A stretch of DNA of 64,000 nucleotides from Magnetospirillum sp. 15-1 (GCF_900184795.1 NZ_FXXN01000028.1:466632-530631); one strand, 5' to 3'. Shown: positions 21,067 through 31,124, counted from the first letter of the stretch. Notes: a model not told the origin generated them from the letters alone. Numbers and translations are program-made.

Positions 21067-21594
21067 TTAGTGGCGAGTGCCCTTGGCGCGCTCGAAGATG
21101 TGGATGTTGGCGCCGCCGGCATCGGCCAGCAAGGCGCGGACCTTAGCTTCCTCGTCGTTGGAATCGGTGCTGACCCACAAGATCACGCTGCCGGCCGCCA
21201 GGGCGCGGGCGAAGCCGTCGGAATCGGGGATGGCCGCCACCTCGTCCAGCACTTCCTTGAGCGCCACGCCGCCGACACCGGCCGCCACCAGGCCGGCGAT
21301 CACCGCGCCCACCGGACCGGCGGCCAGGGCGATCAGGCCGGCCGCCACCAGGGGGCCTTCGTATTTCAGTTCGCCCACCAGGGCCACCAGGCCATCACGC
21401 CACTTGCGCGACTTGGCCCCGGCCGCCCCCTCGGCGGCGTCCAGGGAATCGTGGGAGGTCAGGACCGACAGCTTGTCGCGGCCGAAGCCCTCGGCCAGCA
21501 GAGCGGACACGGCGGCCTCGAAATGGGTACGGTCGGCGAAGGTGCCCACCACTTCGCGAAGGGCACCGGGGCGGGGTTTCAGGGCGGCGGTCAT
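21067..21594 (-). CDS. Uncharacterised protein with glycine-rich hydrophobic centre (stress-protein type)
   Basis: 175 residues, start at ATG 21594 behind GAGGAG. The N-terminal half (VGTFADRTHFEAAVSALLAEGFGRD) resembles the small alpha/beta fold of YflT/GsiB-type general stress proteins. The middle holds a Gly/Ala-rich hydrophobic segment (AAGLIALAAGPVGAVIAGLVAAGVGG, about 95-120) like a glycine zipper. The C-terminal part is again soluble. It may associate with the membrane under stress; this is inferred from composition only. It lies 26 bases before maeB on the same strand. Confidence 0.6.
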   Translation of the reverse strand: MTAALKPRPGALREVVGTFADRTHFEAAVSALLAEGFGRDKLSVLTSHDSLDAAEGAAGAKSRKWRDGLVALVGELKYEGPLVAAGLIALAAGPVGAVIAGLVAAGVGGVALKEVLDEVAAIPDSDGFARALAAGSVILWVSTDSNDEEAKVRALLADAGGANIHIFERAKGTRH

Positions 21595-21742
21595 GGGATT
21601 CTCCTCGTCTCGACCTTGGATATCCATTGTGCTCCAAGACCGGGACTCTGCATAGGGGGGCGGGGCGCGGAAGAGCTTGAAAATTGCGGTCGCTTCGGCA
21701 TACCTGTGGCAACGACCGCCCCTGGGCCGCGAAGGAATCCCG

Positions 21743-22012
21743 ATGCCCGTCATTTCCATGTTCTACGGCATCATCGTCCGGATGTTCTATTTCGATACGG
21801 ACCAGCACAAGCTGCCCCATATCCATGTGGAATACGGAGAACACAAAGCGGTACTGTCCCTTGCCGAGGGCGAGGTTCTGGCCGGAGACTTCCCTGCCGC
21901 CAAACTTCGCCTCGCCCAGGCCTGGATCGAGATTCACCGCGAGGAATTGCGGGCCGATTGGGACCTGGCGGTCCAGGGAGAAACCGTGTTTCGCATCGAT
22001 CCGCTGCGCTGA
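21743..22012 (+). CDS. DUF4160 domain protein
   Basis: 89 residues matching the DUF4160 pattern: MPVISMFYGIIVRMFYFD, then HKLPHIHVEYGEHKA with the paired His residues that define the family. Function unknown. It is followed after five bases by a DUF2442 gene, the usual partner, which suggests a small two-component module, perhaps of the toxin-antitoxin kind; there is no experimental support visible here. The ATG at 21743 is chosen because it begins the domain. Confidence 0.8.
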   Translation: MPVISMFYGIIVRMFYFDTDQHKLPHIHVEYGEHKAVLSLAEGEVLAGDFPAAKLRLAQAWIEIHREELRADWDLAVQGETVFRIDPLR

Positions 22013-22017
22013 GGCCG

Positions 22018-22281
22018 ATGACCATGCATCCCGACGTCATCTCCGTGGAAGCTCTCGAGGGTTATGCCCTGCTGCTGACCTTCGCCAACGGCGAGAAGCG
22101 GATCTTCTCGGTCGAGCCCTATCTCGAGCACGGCATCTTCCGTGAATTGCGCGACTCCGCCTATTTCCGCTCGGTCAGGGCCGTTTCCGGGTTTATTTCC
22201 TGGCCCCATGAGCAGGATTTCAGCCCAGACACCCTGTACCTCAAGAGCATTCCAGCCCCCTCCGCCAAGGCCCGCCCGTGA
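22018..22281 (+). CDS. DUF2442 domain protein
   Basis: 87 residues with the DUF2442 pattern: an N-terminal [24 protein letters not shown], a middle [12 protein letters not shown], and [18 protein letters not shown] near the end. The family is small, probably nucleic-acid or partner binding, and commonly encoded beside DUF4160. Its stop codon overlaps the mutS GTG start by four bases, so its translation is coupled to mutS, which is unusual for a presumed accessory pair. Confidence 0.8.
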   Translation: MTMHPDVISVEALEGYALLLTFANGEKRIFSVEPYLEHGIFRELRDSAYFRSVRAVSGFISWPHEQDFSPDTLYLKSIPAPSAKARP

Positions 22282-24944
22282 CCGTCGACACGCCCGCCAT
22301 TCCCCCGGCCCCGGACCTGGGTGACGCCACCCCCATGATGGCCCAGTACCTGACCATCAAGCGGGCTCATCCCGATTGCCTGCTGTTCTACCGCATGGGC
22401 GATTTCTACGAGCTGTTCTTCGACGACGCGGTCAAGGCGTCGGCGGCGCTCGACATCGCGCTGACCAAGCGGGGCAAGCACGCCGGCGAGGACATCGCCA
22501 TGTGCGGCGTGCCGGTCCGCGCCTACGAGGCCTATCTCGCCAAGCTGGTGCGCTCCGGCTTCAAGGTGGCCATCGGCGAGCAGATGGAAGACCCGGCCGA
22601 GGCCAAGAAGCGCGGTTCCAAATCGGTGGTGGCCCGGGACGTGGTACGCGTCATCACGGCGGGCACGCTGACCGAGGACACCCTGCTGGATGCGCGGTCG
22701 CACAATTACCTGGCGGCGGTGGCCGAGGCGCAGGGGTCGCTGGGCCTGGCCTGGGTCGATGTCTCCACCGGCGATTTCGCCATGCAGGCCATTCACCCCA
22801 AGACCCTGTCGGCCGCCCTGGCCCGCCTGTCGCCCGGCGAGTTGCTGGTTTCCGACCGCCTGTTGGGCAATGCCGAATTCCACGACGTGTGGGGCGAATG
22901 GAAGAACGTGCTGTCGCCCCTGCCCACCGCCCGCTTCGATTCCGAGAATTCGAGGCGGCGCCTCGAGGCCCTTTACGGCGTCGGCGCCCTGGACGGCTTC
23001 GGCGCCTTCACCCGGCCCGAGCTGGCGGCGGGCGGCGCCCTGGTAGATTACGTCGAGCTGACCCAGAAGGGCAAGCTGCCCCGCCTGTCACCCCCCAGGC
23101 GCCTTGCCGAGGGCGCGGTGATGGAGATCGACGCGGCCACCCGGCGCAACCTGGAACTGGCCGAGACCCTGTCGGGCGAGCGCCGGGGCTCGCTGCTCGC
23201 CACCATCGACCGCACGGTGACCGGGGCGGGGGCGCGGCTGCTGGCCGCCCATCTGGCGGCGCCGCTGACCGATCCCCACGCCATCGAATGGCGCCTCGAC
23301 ATGGTGGGGTTCTTCGTCGAGCACGAGGGCGTGCGGGCGTCCTTGCGCGAGACCCTGCGCCGCTGCCCCGACGTGGAGCGCGCCCTGTCGCGCCTCTCCC
23401 TGGGGCGCGGCGGCCCCCGCGACCTCGCCAATGTCAGGGACGCCCTGGCCGAGGTGCCCAACCTGCGCATCCTGGTCACCCAGTCCCATCTGGATACTCC
23501 GCCCGGCATCGCCCAATGCGCCCGCGAGCTGGGCGAGCATTCGACCCTGGTGGACCGCCTGGCCCGCGCACTCGCCCCCGACCTGCCGCTCAACGCGCGG
23601 GACGGCGGTTTCATCGCCGCCGGCTACCACGACGGCCTGGACGAGTTGAAGAGCCTGCGCACCGAAAGCCACGGCCTGCTGATGCGCCTGGAAAAGCGCT
23701 ATCAGGACGAAACCGGCGTCGCCTCGCTCAAGATTCGCCACAACAACATCATCGGCCACCACATCGAGGTACCGGCCAAGCAGGCCGACCGGCTGGGCGA
23801 GGGCTATATCCACCGCCAGACCATGGCCAACGCGGCGCGCTACACCACCACCGAGCTGATCGAGCTGGCCGGCAAGATCACCGGCGCCGCCGACCGCGCC
23901 CTGGCGCTGGAGATGGAATTGCTGGCCGATCTGATCGGCGAGGTGACGGGCCGCGCCGCCGGGATCGCCCTGGCCGCTTCGGCCCTGGCGGGTCTCGACT
24001 GCGCCGCCGCCCTGGGCGAGATGGCGTCGGCCGGGCGCTGGTCGCGCCCCAGGGTCGACGACAGCACCGCCTTCGACATCAGGGGTGCCCGCCACCCGGT
24101 GGTGGAAGCCGCGCTGGAAGCCAGCCAATCGGGTCCCTTCGTCGCCAACGACTGCGATCTGGCCGACACCCAGCGCCTGTGGCTGGTCACCGGCCCCAAC
24201 ATGGCGGGTAAGAGCACCTTCCTGCGCCAGAACGCGGTGATCGCCATCCTGGCCCAGATGGGGTCCTTCGTACCGGCCGAAGCGGCGCATATGGGCGTGG
24301 TCGACCGCCTGTTCTCCCGCGTCGGCGCCGCCGACGATCTGGCGCGGGGCCGCTCCACCTTCATGGTCGAGATGGTGGAGACCGCCGCCATCCTCAATCA
24401 GGCGGGACCGCGCGCTTTGGTGATCCTGGACGAGATCGGGCGCGGCACCGCCACCTTCGACGGCCTGTCCATCGCCTGGGCGGTGGTCGAGCACCTGCAC
24501 GAGGTCAACCGCTGCCGCGCCCTGTTCGCCACCCACTACCACGAACTGACGCGGCTCACCTCGCGGCTGGCGGCGCTGTCCTGCCACATGATGCGGGTGA
24601 AGGAGTGGCAGGGCGACGTGGTGTTCCTGCACGAAGTGGGCGCCGGAGCCGCCGACCGCTCCTACGGCATCCACGTGGCGCGTCTCGCCGGCCTGCCGGG
24701 CGCCGTGCTGACCCGCGCCGAGGAGGTGCTGGGCATCCTGGAGAAGTCGGATCAGGCGTCGGGCATGGCGCGTCTGGCCGACGATCTGCCGCTGTTCGCG
24801 GCGCTGGCCCGGCCCAAGCAGGCCCCCGCCGCCGCCGTGCCGCAGGTCTCGCCCTTGGAAGAGGCCTTGAAGGCGGTCAATCCCGACGACCTGACGGCAC
24901 GCCAGGCCCTCGATCTGGTCTATGAGCTGAAGCGGCTGCTGTGA
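22278..24944 (+). CDS. mutS: DNA mismatch repair ATPase MutS
   Basis: Recognises mispaired or looped DNA and starts mismatch repair. All domains are present in 888 residues: the mismatch-binding domain with [11 protein letters not shown] (the Phe and Glu of the F-x-E motif), the connector, the clamp and core with [13 protein letters not shown], and the ATPase with Walker [10 protein letters not shown] (about 637-645), [14 protein letters not shown], Walker [17 protein letters not shown] and the ATHYHEL switch. The start is GTG in a GTGA overlap with the DUF2442 gene. The stop overlaps the next gene in the same way. Confidence 0.98.
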   Translation: MTVDTPAIPPAPDLGDATPMMAQYLTIKRAHPDCLLFYRMGDFYELFFDDAVKASAALDIALTKRGKHAGEDIAMCGVPVRAYEAYLAKLVRSGFKVAIGEQMEDPAEAKKRGSKSVVARDVVRVITAGTLTEDTLLDARSHNYLAAVAEAQGSLGLAWVDVSTGDFAMQAIHPKTLSAALARLSPGELLVSDRLLGNAEFHDVWGEWKNVLSPLPTARFDSENSRRRLEALYGVGALDGFGAFTRPELAAGGALVDYVELTQKGKLPRLSPPRRLAEGAVMEIDAATRRNLELAETLSGERRGSLLATIDRTVTGAGARLLAAHLAAPLTDPHAIEWRLDMVGFFVEHEGVRASLRETLRRCPDVERALSRLSLGRGGPRDLANVRDALAEVPNLRILVTQSHLDTPPGIAQCARELGEHSTLVDRLARALAPDLPLNARDGGFIAAGYHDGLDELKSLRTESHGLLMRLEKRYQDETGVASLKIRHNNIIGHHIEVPAKQADRLGEGYIHRQTMANAARYTTTELIELAGKITGAADRALALEMELLADLIGEVTGRAAGIALAASALAGLDCAAALGEMASAGRWSRPRVDDSTAFDIRGARHPVVEAALEASQSGPFVANDCDLADTQRLWLVTGPNMAGKSTFLRQNAVIAILAQMGSFVPAEAAHMGVVDRLFSRVGAADDLARGRSTFMVEMVETAAILNQAGPRALVILDEIGRGTATFDGLSIAWAVVEHLHEVNRCRALFATHYHELTRLTSRLAALSCHMMRVKEWQGDVVFLHEVGAGAADRSYGIHVARLAGLPGAVLTRAEEVLGILEKSDQASGMARLADDLPLFAALARPKQAPAAAVPQVSPLEEALKAVNPDDLTARQALDLVYELKRLL

Positions 24945-25879
24945 ACAGCCTGATCACCATCATCCTGCCGGCCGGGCGTTCGGCCATCGAGCTGTCGCTG
25001 TTCGTGCTGCTGCCGGTCATGGTGGTGATGCTGTCCATCATGCGTCTGGCCGAGGCCTGGGGCGCCCTGGACTGGCTGGTGGCGAAGCTCGCCCCGGTGC
25101 TGCGCCCGTTCGGCCTGACCGGGCTGGGGGTGTTCGCCGCCCTGCAGGTGAGCTTCGTCAGCTTCGCCGCGCCGGTGGCGACGCTGGCCATGATGGAACA
25201 GCGGGGCACCTCGGACCGCCATCTGGCCGCCGCCTTCGCCATGGTGCTGGCCATGGCCCAGGCCAACGCCATGTTCCCCATGGGAGCGCTGGGCCTCGAC
25301 GTGGCGCCGGTGCTGGGCATCTCGCTGCTGGGCGGACTGGTGGCCGCCGCCGCCGCCCATTACCTGTCGGGCCGCACCCTCTCGGCCGACGAGCACGTCA
25401 TGGACGAGACGCTGCGCCATCCGGTGGCCGAGAACGCCAAGGGCGTGCTGGACGTCATCAACCGGGCCGGGGCCGAGGCCTTCAAGATCGCCATCGGCGC
25501 CATTCCCATGCTGGTGCTGTCGCTGACCGTGGTCACCGCCCTGCGCCAGGGCGGCGCCATCGACGCCCTGACCACGGCGCTGTTGCCGGCGCTCGACCGC
25601 CTGGGCATCGCCCCCGCCCTGATCCTGCCCATCCTCACCAAGTATCTGGCGGGGGGCACCGCCATGCTGGGCATCATCGACGAGCAGGTGCGCACCGGGC
25701 AACTGCCCCCCGCCCAGCTCAATGCCTGGGCGGGGGTGCTGATCCATCCCCTGGACCTGCCGGGGGTGGCGGTGCTGATGGCGGCGGGCCGCCGGGTCGC
25801 TTCAGTGTGGAAGCCCGCCGTTCTGGGTTCTCTCGCCGGCATCGCGCTCAGAAGCGCGCTGCATCTGGCCTTAAGCTAG
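24941..25879 (+). CDS. Gate-domain (nucleoside recognition) membrane protein
   Basis: A 312-residue integral membrane protein with about eight hydrophobic segments and two Gate repeats (about 15-110 and 165-265). It is of the spore-maturation/nucleoside-recognition domain type, which is also found in nucleoside transporters and in YjiH-like proteins. Substrate unknown. It starts with GTG inside the mutS stop codon. Its 3' end overlaps the convergent oxidoreductase gene by four bases. Linkage to mutS is probably positional only. Confidence 0.75.
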   Translation: MNSLITIILPAGRSAIELSLFVLLPVMVVMLSIMRLAEAWGALDWLVAKLAPVLRPFGLTGLGVFAALQVSFVSFAAPVATLAMMEQRGTSDRHLAAAFAMVLAMAQANAMFPMGALGLDVAPVLGISLLGGLVAAAAAHYLSGRTLSADEHVMDETLRHPVAENAKGVLDVINRAGAEAFKIAIGAIPMLVLSLTVVTALRQGGAIDALTTALLPALDRLGIAPALILPILTKYLAGGTAMLGIIDEQVRTGQLPPAQLNAWAGVLIHPLDLPGVAVLMAAGRRVASVWKPAVLGSLAGIALRSALHLALS

Positions 25880-28800
25880 CTCCGCAGGCCCGCCTGCCGC
25901 AGCGAGCGGTCGATCCAGGCCTTGCTGAGCTTCTCCCAGACCGAGTTCTGGCCCAGGCGTTCGGCCAGGCTGGTGAAGTCCACCTTGTCCAGGGGCTGGT
26001 CCTGGTCGAAGCAGGTGAACACCACCTTTTCCTCGCCGGTGACCGGGTCCTTGTGCTTTTGCAGGCACTGGGCGCAGACCTCCTTCAGCATGCATTGCAT
26101 GGGCGAGTTGATGGAGCCGATGCCCTGATGCTCGCGCTTGAGGAAGGGGGCGAGGCGGTCGTGCCGTGCCTTGGCCACCGCCGCCATCATGCGGTCCGAG
26201 CCGATGGCGATGATGCGGTCCACGTCGGTGATGGGAATGGTCTGCTCGCCCAGGCGGCCCTCGCCATAAGCCACCATGGCCTCGACGATATTGCCGACGA
26301 AGGCGCGGTCCTGGGGCCGGTCGGGGGTGAAGGACTCGCCGCCGTCCACGCACCATATCACCACGTCGGCGGCGGCCTCGATATCGGCCACCTTGAAGCG
26401 GTCATGGGGGTTCTTGTAGCCGGCGAAATACAGCACCTTGGACCCGGCGCTTCGGAAGGCGGCGCCGATGGAGAACAGCACGGCGTTGCCCAGGCCCCCG
26501 CCGGCCAGCAGCACGGTTTCCGAGCCGCACACATGGGTGGGGGCGCCGGTCGGCCCCATGAGGACCACCGGTTCGCCGGGGGTGAGATGGGCGCACAGAT
26601 CGCTCGATCCACCCATCTCGAGGACGATCAGACCGACCAGACCCTGTTGGGTATCGACCCAGGCGCCGGTCAGCGCCAGACCTTCCATGGCCAGCGAGGT
26701 GTTGCCCACCTTGCGGGCCAGCATCTCGAAGTTCTGCAGGCGGAAGAACTGGCCGGGACGGAAAGCCTGCGCCGCCGCCGGAGCCTTGACCACCACCTCG
26801 ATGATGGTCGGCGTCAGGCGGTTGACCGCATGGATGCGGGCGCGCAGGCGGTCGTTGAGGGTCTCGAACAGCCGGGCGGCCGGCACCGGATTGGCCGGGC
26901 GCCGCTCCATGGTCCGGGTCACCACCGGATGGCCCTGCTTGGCCGAGGCCATGGCCGAGACCACGTTGCCGGCATAGGAGGGGTGCAGGTCGCCGAAGAA
27001 GCTGACCGTGCGGTCGTGGCCGTCGATATGCATCAGGACGTGGACGTCGCCCGGTTTGGTGCGGCGGTCGGGAGTGACGAGCCGCCCCTCCTCGTCCACC
27101 GCCTGGAAGTACTTGCCGTCCAGGTGGATGCCCTTGGCCTCGCGGGCCGGAGTGGTGTTGGGCACGGTGCCCGCCGCCACCAGCACGGCGCGGGCCGGCA
27201 GGCGGTGGGGTTGGCCGTCGCGGTCCTTGAGCTGGATGCCGTTGGCCGAGCCGAAATCGTCGGTCTCCACCGCCACCGGGGTCATGCCTTCGAGGAAGCG
27301 GATGCCCTCCTCCATGGCCTTGGCGATTTCCTCGTGGTTGCGATAGGCCGGGCTGTCGGTCAGGCCGCGGCGGTAGGCCACGGTGGCGCCGCCCCAGGAC
27401 TGCAGCAGCTCGAGGATACGCGGCGCCCGGCCTTCGGCGCCGGCGGCGCGGCGCTCGGCGCGGATGGCCTCGGCATGGGTGATGAACTCGTCGGCGATCT
27501 CGTGATCCTCTTCCGACCAGTGGGCGCGCACCGCGTGCTCGCCCCGCTCGGCCACCAGTTGCTCGTGGCGGGACAGGAACTTCTCCACCTGGACGGGGTA
27601 ATAGGCCAGCGCCTCGGTGCAGGTGTCGATGGCGGTCAGCCCGCCGCCGATCACCACCACCGGCAGGCGGAGCTGCAGGCTGGCCAGGGTGCCGGGTCGG
27701 GCCGCGCCGGTCAGCTGCAAGGCCATCAGGAAGTCCGAGGCCTGACGCACGCCGCGCGCCAGACCGCCCGGCATGTCGAGGATGGTGGGCTTGCCGGCGC
27801 CGGTGGCCAGGGCCACATGGTCGAAGCCCAGCTCGAACGCCTCGTCCAGAGTCAGGTTGCCGCCGAAGCGCACGCCCCCGAACAGGGCGAATTCGGCGCG
27901 ACGCTCCAGCAGCAGACGGATGACGTCGAGGTAGTTCTTGTCCCAGCGCACCGTGATGCCGTACTCGGCGACGCCGCCGAAGCCGCCCATGACGCGCTCG
28001 GCCAGGGGCTGCCACAGGGTGCGGATGTCGCGGATGGGGCGGAACGGCACCCGCTTGCCATGGGGGTCGACGCCCGACAGGTCGGCGGCCAGCGGCTCGA
28101 TCTTCAGGCCGTCCACCGCCACCACGGCGTGGCCGTCCTGCATCAGGTGATGGGAGAGCGTGTAGCCGGCCGGCCCCATGCCCACCACCAGCACCTTGCG
28201 GCCCGAATCGGGCTTAGGCAGCGGGCGGCGGATGTTGACCGGGTTCCAGCGGGTCAGCAGGGAATAGATCTCGAAGCCCCAGGGCAGTTCCAGCACGTCC
28301 TTCAGCGTCCGGGTCTCGGCCTCGGGCACGTTGACCGGGTCGCGGTTCTGGTTCTGGTAGACGCAGGCGGTCATGCAGTCGTTGCAGATGCGGTGACCGG
28401 TGCCGGCCGCCATGGGATTGTCCACGGCGATGATGGCCAGCGCCGCCAGGGCGTGGCCGGCGGCCTTGGCCTCGTGCATCTCGGAGATCTTCTCCTCGAG
28501 CGGACAGCCCTCCATGGCGACGCCCAGGGGGTTCTTCTGGGTCTCGCCGGTCTTCCTGTCCTTCATGCCCTTGGAGCAGGAATCGCGGCCCTGATGGTGG
28601 CAGAGGATGCAGTAATTGATCTCGTCCAGCGCCCCGGCCAGATCGGCGCCGGCATCGGTGAGGTTGAAGCCCTCGCGGCGGCGCAGGCGCCCGGCCTCGA
28701 ATTCCAGGGCGGGAACGCCGCACAGCTCGCCCCGCACCACCGGCACCTGATGCAGGGGATCGTGCTTGGCCGGCACCTTGAAGAGAATACCGGCGGGGTG

Positions 28801-29382
28801 GTAGGCGCTCTCGTTGGCGGCCACCTTGGCGGCGGCCAGACGGACGGCCAGCGTCAGGTCGTCGGCATGGGCGGCCTCGTCATCCATCCAGGCCAGGACG
28901 CGCCGGGCGAAGCCGGCTTCCGAGAACGGCTCGCCCACCTTCAGCGTGTATTCCATCTCCAGCGCGTGGGCGTCCAGGGTGGCGGCCTCGTCGGGCTTGA
29001 TCTCCTTCAAGGCCCGGCGCTGCACGAACAGGCGCTTGGCCTGGTAGAGCGGCGCCAGGGCGTCCTGACGGGCCTTCAGCTCGCCCAAGGCGGCGCGGAT
29101 GGCGAACAGTTCGGCCAGGAAGTCGTCCAGATGGGGGGCCAGCTCGACCAGCAGCGCCGCCTCGTCCTTGGGCAACAGGGTGGCGGGCTCGGCGCGGGCG
29201 GCCGCGAGGCGGGCGGCCAGGGCGCCATCGGCGGCGGCCAAGGCGGCGAGGAAAGCCCGATCCACCCGCTCCAGGCCGGAGCGTTCATACAGATCGTTGA
29301 AGGAAAGGCCATGCCCAAGGGCCGGATGCGTCATGTCCACACTCATCGTTTGAAAAGCCTCGAGATCAGCGGATACCCCCAC
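25876..29382 (-). CDS. Large fusion flavoprotein: GltD-like FAD/Fe-S oxidoreductase joined to a ferredoxin-NADP reductase-like (PyrK-type) module
   Basis: 1168 residues. An N-terminal helical region of no recognised family (about 1-235) is followed by a Cys-rich iron-sulfur part (CILCHHQGRDSC, about 258; then CNDCMTAC), an FAD-binding fold (VVGMGPAGYT, about 396), a second nucleotide fold (VVIGGGLTAIDTC, about 574) as in glutamate synthase small subunits, then from about 850 an FNR-type FAD/NAD module (RPGQFFRLQNF, LLAGGGLGNAVLF) ending with a PyrK-like [2Fe-2S] cluster site (CMLKEVCAQC plus a later Cys, from about 1095). It probably moves electrons between NAD(P)H and an unknown acceptor. 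The GTG at 29382 has GAGG seven bases upstream; ATG 29346 is an alternative start. Confidence 0.8.
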   Translation of the reverse strand: MGVSADLEAFQTMSVDMTHPALGHGLSFNDLYERSGLERVDRAFLAALAAADGALAARLAAARAEPATLLPKDEAALLVELAPHLDDFLAELFAIRAALGELKARQDALAPLYQAKRLFVQRRALKEIKPDEAATLDAHALEMEYTLKVGEPFSEAGFARRVLAWMDDEAAHADDLTLAVRLAAAKVAANESAYHPAGILFKVPAKHDPLHQVPVVRGELCGVPALEFEAGRLRRREGFNLTDAGADLAGALDEINYCILCHHQGRDSCSKGMKDRKTGETQKNPLGVAMEGCPLEEKISEMHEAKAAGHALAALAIIAVDNPMAAGTGHRICNDCMTACVYQNQNRDPVNVPEAETRTLKDVLELPWGFEIYSLLTRWNPVNIRRPLPKPDSGRKVLVVGMGPAGYTLSHHLMQDGHAVVAVDGLKIEPLAADLSGVDPHGKRVPFRPIRDIRTLWQPLAERVMGGFGGVAEYGITVRWDKNYLDVIRLLLERRAEFALFGGVRFGGNLTLDEAFELGFDHVALATGAGKPTILDMPGGLARGVRQASDFLMALQLTGAARPGTLASLQLRLPVVVIGGGLTAIDTCTEALAYYPVQVEKFLSRHEQLVAERGEHAVRAHWSEEDHEIADEFITHAEAIRAERRAAGAEGRAPRILELLQSWGGATVAYRRGLTDSPAYRNHEEIAKAMEEGIRFLEGMTPVAVETDDFGSANGIQLKDRDGQPHRLPARAVLVAAGTVPNTTPAREAKGIHLDGKYFQAVDEEGRLVTPDRRTKPGDVHVLMHIDGHDRTVSFFGDLHPSYAGNVVSAMASAKQGHPVVTRTMERRPANPVPAARLFETLNDRLRARIHAVNRLTPTIIEVVVKAPAAAQAFRPGQFFRLQNFEMLARKVGNTSLAMEGLALTGAWVDTQQGLVGLIVLEMGGSSDLCAHLTPGEPVVLMGPTGAPTHVCGSETVLLAGGGLGNAVLFSIGAAFRSAGSKVLYFAGYKNPHDRFKVADIEAAADVVIWCVDGGESFTPDRPQDRAFVGNIVEAMVAYGEGRLGEQTIPITDVDRIIAIGSDRMMAAVAKARHDRLAPFLKREHQGIGSINSPMQCMLKEVCAQCLQKHKDPVTGEEKVVFTCFDQDQPLDKVDFTSLAERLGQNSVWEKLSKAWIDRSLRQAGLRS

Positions 29383-29401
29383 TCGTCAACCTCATATGGC
29401 A

Positions 29402-29421
29402 TTGTGTAGAATTATTCACAA
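29402..29421. promoter_or_regulatory. 20-base imperfect palindrome, candidate operator
   Basis: TTGTGTAGAA and TTATTCACAA form an inverted pair with 8 of 10 positions matching, in the AT-rich 130-base gap between the divergent oxidoreductase and the 29513 gene. No regulator beside it is an obvious owner. Confidence 0.4.
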
Positions 29422-29512
29422 CGACAAAATTTTTGTGGTGAATTGGGGTAACGCCTCATTAACGCCATGAAGACTACCATGGGATGGGGGAACGGGTTGC
29501 AGGACGGACAGG

Positions 29513-30301
29513 ATGGATCATCCCGTGGACAAGCCGGCGACCACCGAGGAGCAGGAGGCCTTATTCCAGGCCATTATCCTGAAGATGCCCGGCGTGGCCG
29601 ATCCGGCCAAGCTGGAACAGTTGACCATTCTCGCCCTGGATCTGATGCTGCGCCGTCCCTATGACAGGGACCTGCGCGAGGCATTGCGGCACCGGGTCCG
29701 CGAGGTCATCGCCGAGGTCAAGCCCGGACACAACGCCGAAGTCCATCGCAACGAAATGCGTTTCGCGGCGCGCGGCTGCGTCGAGGTGCTGCGCGCCGCC
29801 AAGGAGCAGCGCCTGCCGCGCTCGGCCACCGACAATTGGGCCCAGTCCAAGGACGGCAAGTTCCACCCCCACCACCATCGCGACGAGGAGGAGGAAAAGG
29901 CGGAAGGACGCGGCCTGCTGATCGCCGGCGCGGCGCTGGTCGCCCTGATCCTCACGGTGGGCGGCTACATCCTGTGGAGCCGGTCGCAGGCCCCGGCCGA
30001 GAATACCGGCAGCGAAACCGACCGCTTCGTCGCCCAGATGATCGAATCCAGCCAGGGCAACGCCCCGCCGTCCCATATCTTCGGCGGCGCCATCCGGGTC
30101 ACCTCCATGAACGGCGTGCCGGTGGTGATCGCCGAGCGCGTCCCGACCCGCATCTGCTCGGCCTCGGGCATGAAGCTGGTCAAGAAGGGTCTGCTCAGCG
30201 TCAACGGCATCACCCCTTCCCGGGTATCGTCGGCCATCATCACCGAATTGTGCAACAAGGACGGGAGCAGCGATGCCACGCTCATGTGGGCGCCTAAGTA
30301 A
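29513..30301 (+). CDS. Uncharacterised single-pass membrane protein with a two-cysteine C-terminal domain
   Basis: 262 residues that I do not recognise. A helical cytoplasmic-type N-terminus (1-110) and a short His-rich, then acidic, linker (HPHHHRDEEEE, about 118-128) precede one membrane segment (about 134-154). The C-terminal domain (about 165-262) has two Cys residues (in RICSASG and TELCNKD) that could pair outside the membrane. The arrangement of the membrane helix and the C-terminal Cys pair is loosely like type IVb pilins, but the N-terminus is much too long and no prepilin cleavage motif is seen. It overlaps the following M23 peptidase gene by 29 bases. Confidence 0.6.
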   Translation: MDHPVDKPATTEEQEALFQAIILKMPGVADPAKLEQLTILALDLMLRRPYDRDLREALRHRVREVIAEVKPGHNAEVHRNEMRFAARGCVEVLRAAKEQRLPRSATDNWAQSKDGKFHPHHHRDEEEEKAEGRGLLIAGAALVALILTVGGYILWSRSQAPAENTGSETDRFVAQMIESSQGNAPPSHIFGGAIRVTSMNGVPVVIAERVPTRICSASGMKLVKKGLLSVNGITPSRVSSAIITELCNKDGSSDATLMWAPK

Positions 30302-31124
30302 GGCCCTGGTCCTGCTGGCATCCCTGTCATGGATCGGCGCCGCCACGGCGGGGACCAGCCTGTCCGGCCACGCCGAGCAGGGCGGATTGATGGTCGGCGG
30401 CACCGAGCCCGGCGCCCGGATCAGCCTGGACGGCCGTGCCGTGCCGGTGGACGCGCAGGGGCGCTTCCTGCTGGGCTTCGGACGCGATGCCGCCCGTACC
30501 GCCGAATTGCGGATCACCCTGCCCGACGGAAGCGAGGAAAACCGCGCCCTGGCGGTGTCGCGCCATGATTGGCCGGTCCAGCGCATCGAGGGCCTGCCGC
30601 GCGAGAAGACCGAGCCCGACGCTGCCTCGCTGGCCCGGCTGAAGGCCGAGACCGCCATGGTCCGCGCCATCCGCGACCACGTCACCCTGGACTGCCGAAT
30701 CCTCGGCGGCGACGGGCTTGTTCGCCCCGCCGAAGGAACGGTCTCGGGCGTGTTCGGCAGCCAGCGGGTCTATAACGGCATCGGCGGCGCGCCTCATTCC
30801 GGCCTGGATATCGCGGCGCCGGCCGGCGCCCCGGTCTTTGCCGCCGCCGACGGCACGGTGGTGCTGGCGGCCCCCGACCTGTTCCTGACCGGGCGCACCG
30901 TGATGATCGATCACGGGCTGGGCCTGATCTCCAGCTACGGCCATCTGTCGCGCCTCGACGTGGCCGCCGGAACCGTGGTGCGCAAGGGCGAGCGGATCGG
31001 CGCCGTCGGCGCCACCGGTCTGGCGACCGGCCCCCATCTGCATTGGGGCATGTCCTGGCTGGAAGTGCGCCTCGACCCCGAGGCGGTGGAAAACACTCTC
31101 CACAACATATACGTCAGTATATGA
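30273..31124 (+). CDS. M23 family (LytM) peptidase, secreted
   Basis: 283 residues. A signal peptide (about 1-26, ending ATAG) is followed by a small beta domain (about 30-110) and a complete M23 domain (about 150-265). Both zinc motifs are intact: HSGLDIAAPAGAPV (HxxxD) and GPHLHWGMSW (HxH), so unlike the EnvC-like protein at the window start this one should cut peptidoglycan cross-links. It overlaps the membrane protein upstream by 29 bases, implying joint expression. The stop codon lies within an AT-rich inverted repeat. Confidence 0.87.
   Translation: MPRSCGRLSKALVLLASLSWIGAATAGTSLSGHAEQGGLMVGGTEPGARISLDGRAVPVDAQGRFLLGFGRDAARTAELRITLPDGSEENRALAVSRHDWPVQRIEGLPREKTEPDAASLARLKAETAMVRAIRDHVTLDCRILGGDGLVRPAEGTVSGVFGSQRVYNGIGGAPHSGLDIAAPAGAPVFAAADGTVVLAAPDLFLTGRTVMIDHGLGLISSYGHLSRLDVAAGTVVRKGERIGAVGATGLATGPHLHWGMSWLEVRLDPEAVENTLHNIYVSI
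31106..31123. repeat. AT-rich inverted repeat at the end of the M23 gene
   Basis: CATATAC and GTATATG are perfect 7-base inverted arms around GTCA, covering the last codons of the M23 gene. Just after it are AGGAGGT (31134-31140) with no start codon in range, and TATGAT (31159-31164), a possible -10 box for the small gene at 31200. It could be an operator or an mRNA hairpin. Confidence 0.45.

Noticed and set aside
21615-21638. CTTGGA/TCCAAG six-base inverted repeat upstream of the gene at 21067-21594
   Set aside because: Arms are too short and the surrounding sequence shows no promoter pattern; chance is likely.
22376-24211. 611-codon plus-strand frame inside mutS in another frame
   Set aside because: Arg/Gly/Pro-rich product with no motif; mutS itself is complete.
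25807-29409. A 1200-codon open frame antisense to the large oxidoreductase
   Set aside because: The opposite strand encodes clear cofactor motifs; the antisense product is compositionally biased and has no recognisable fold.
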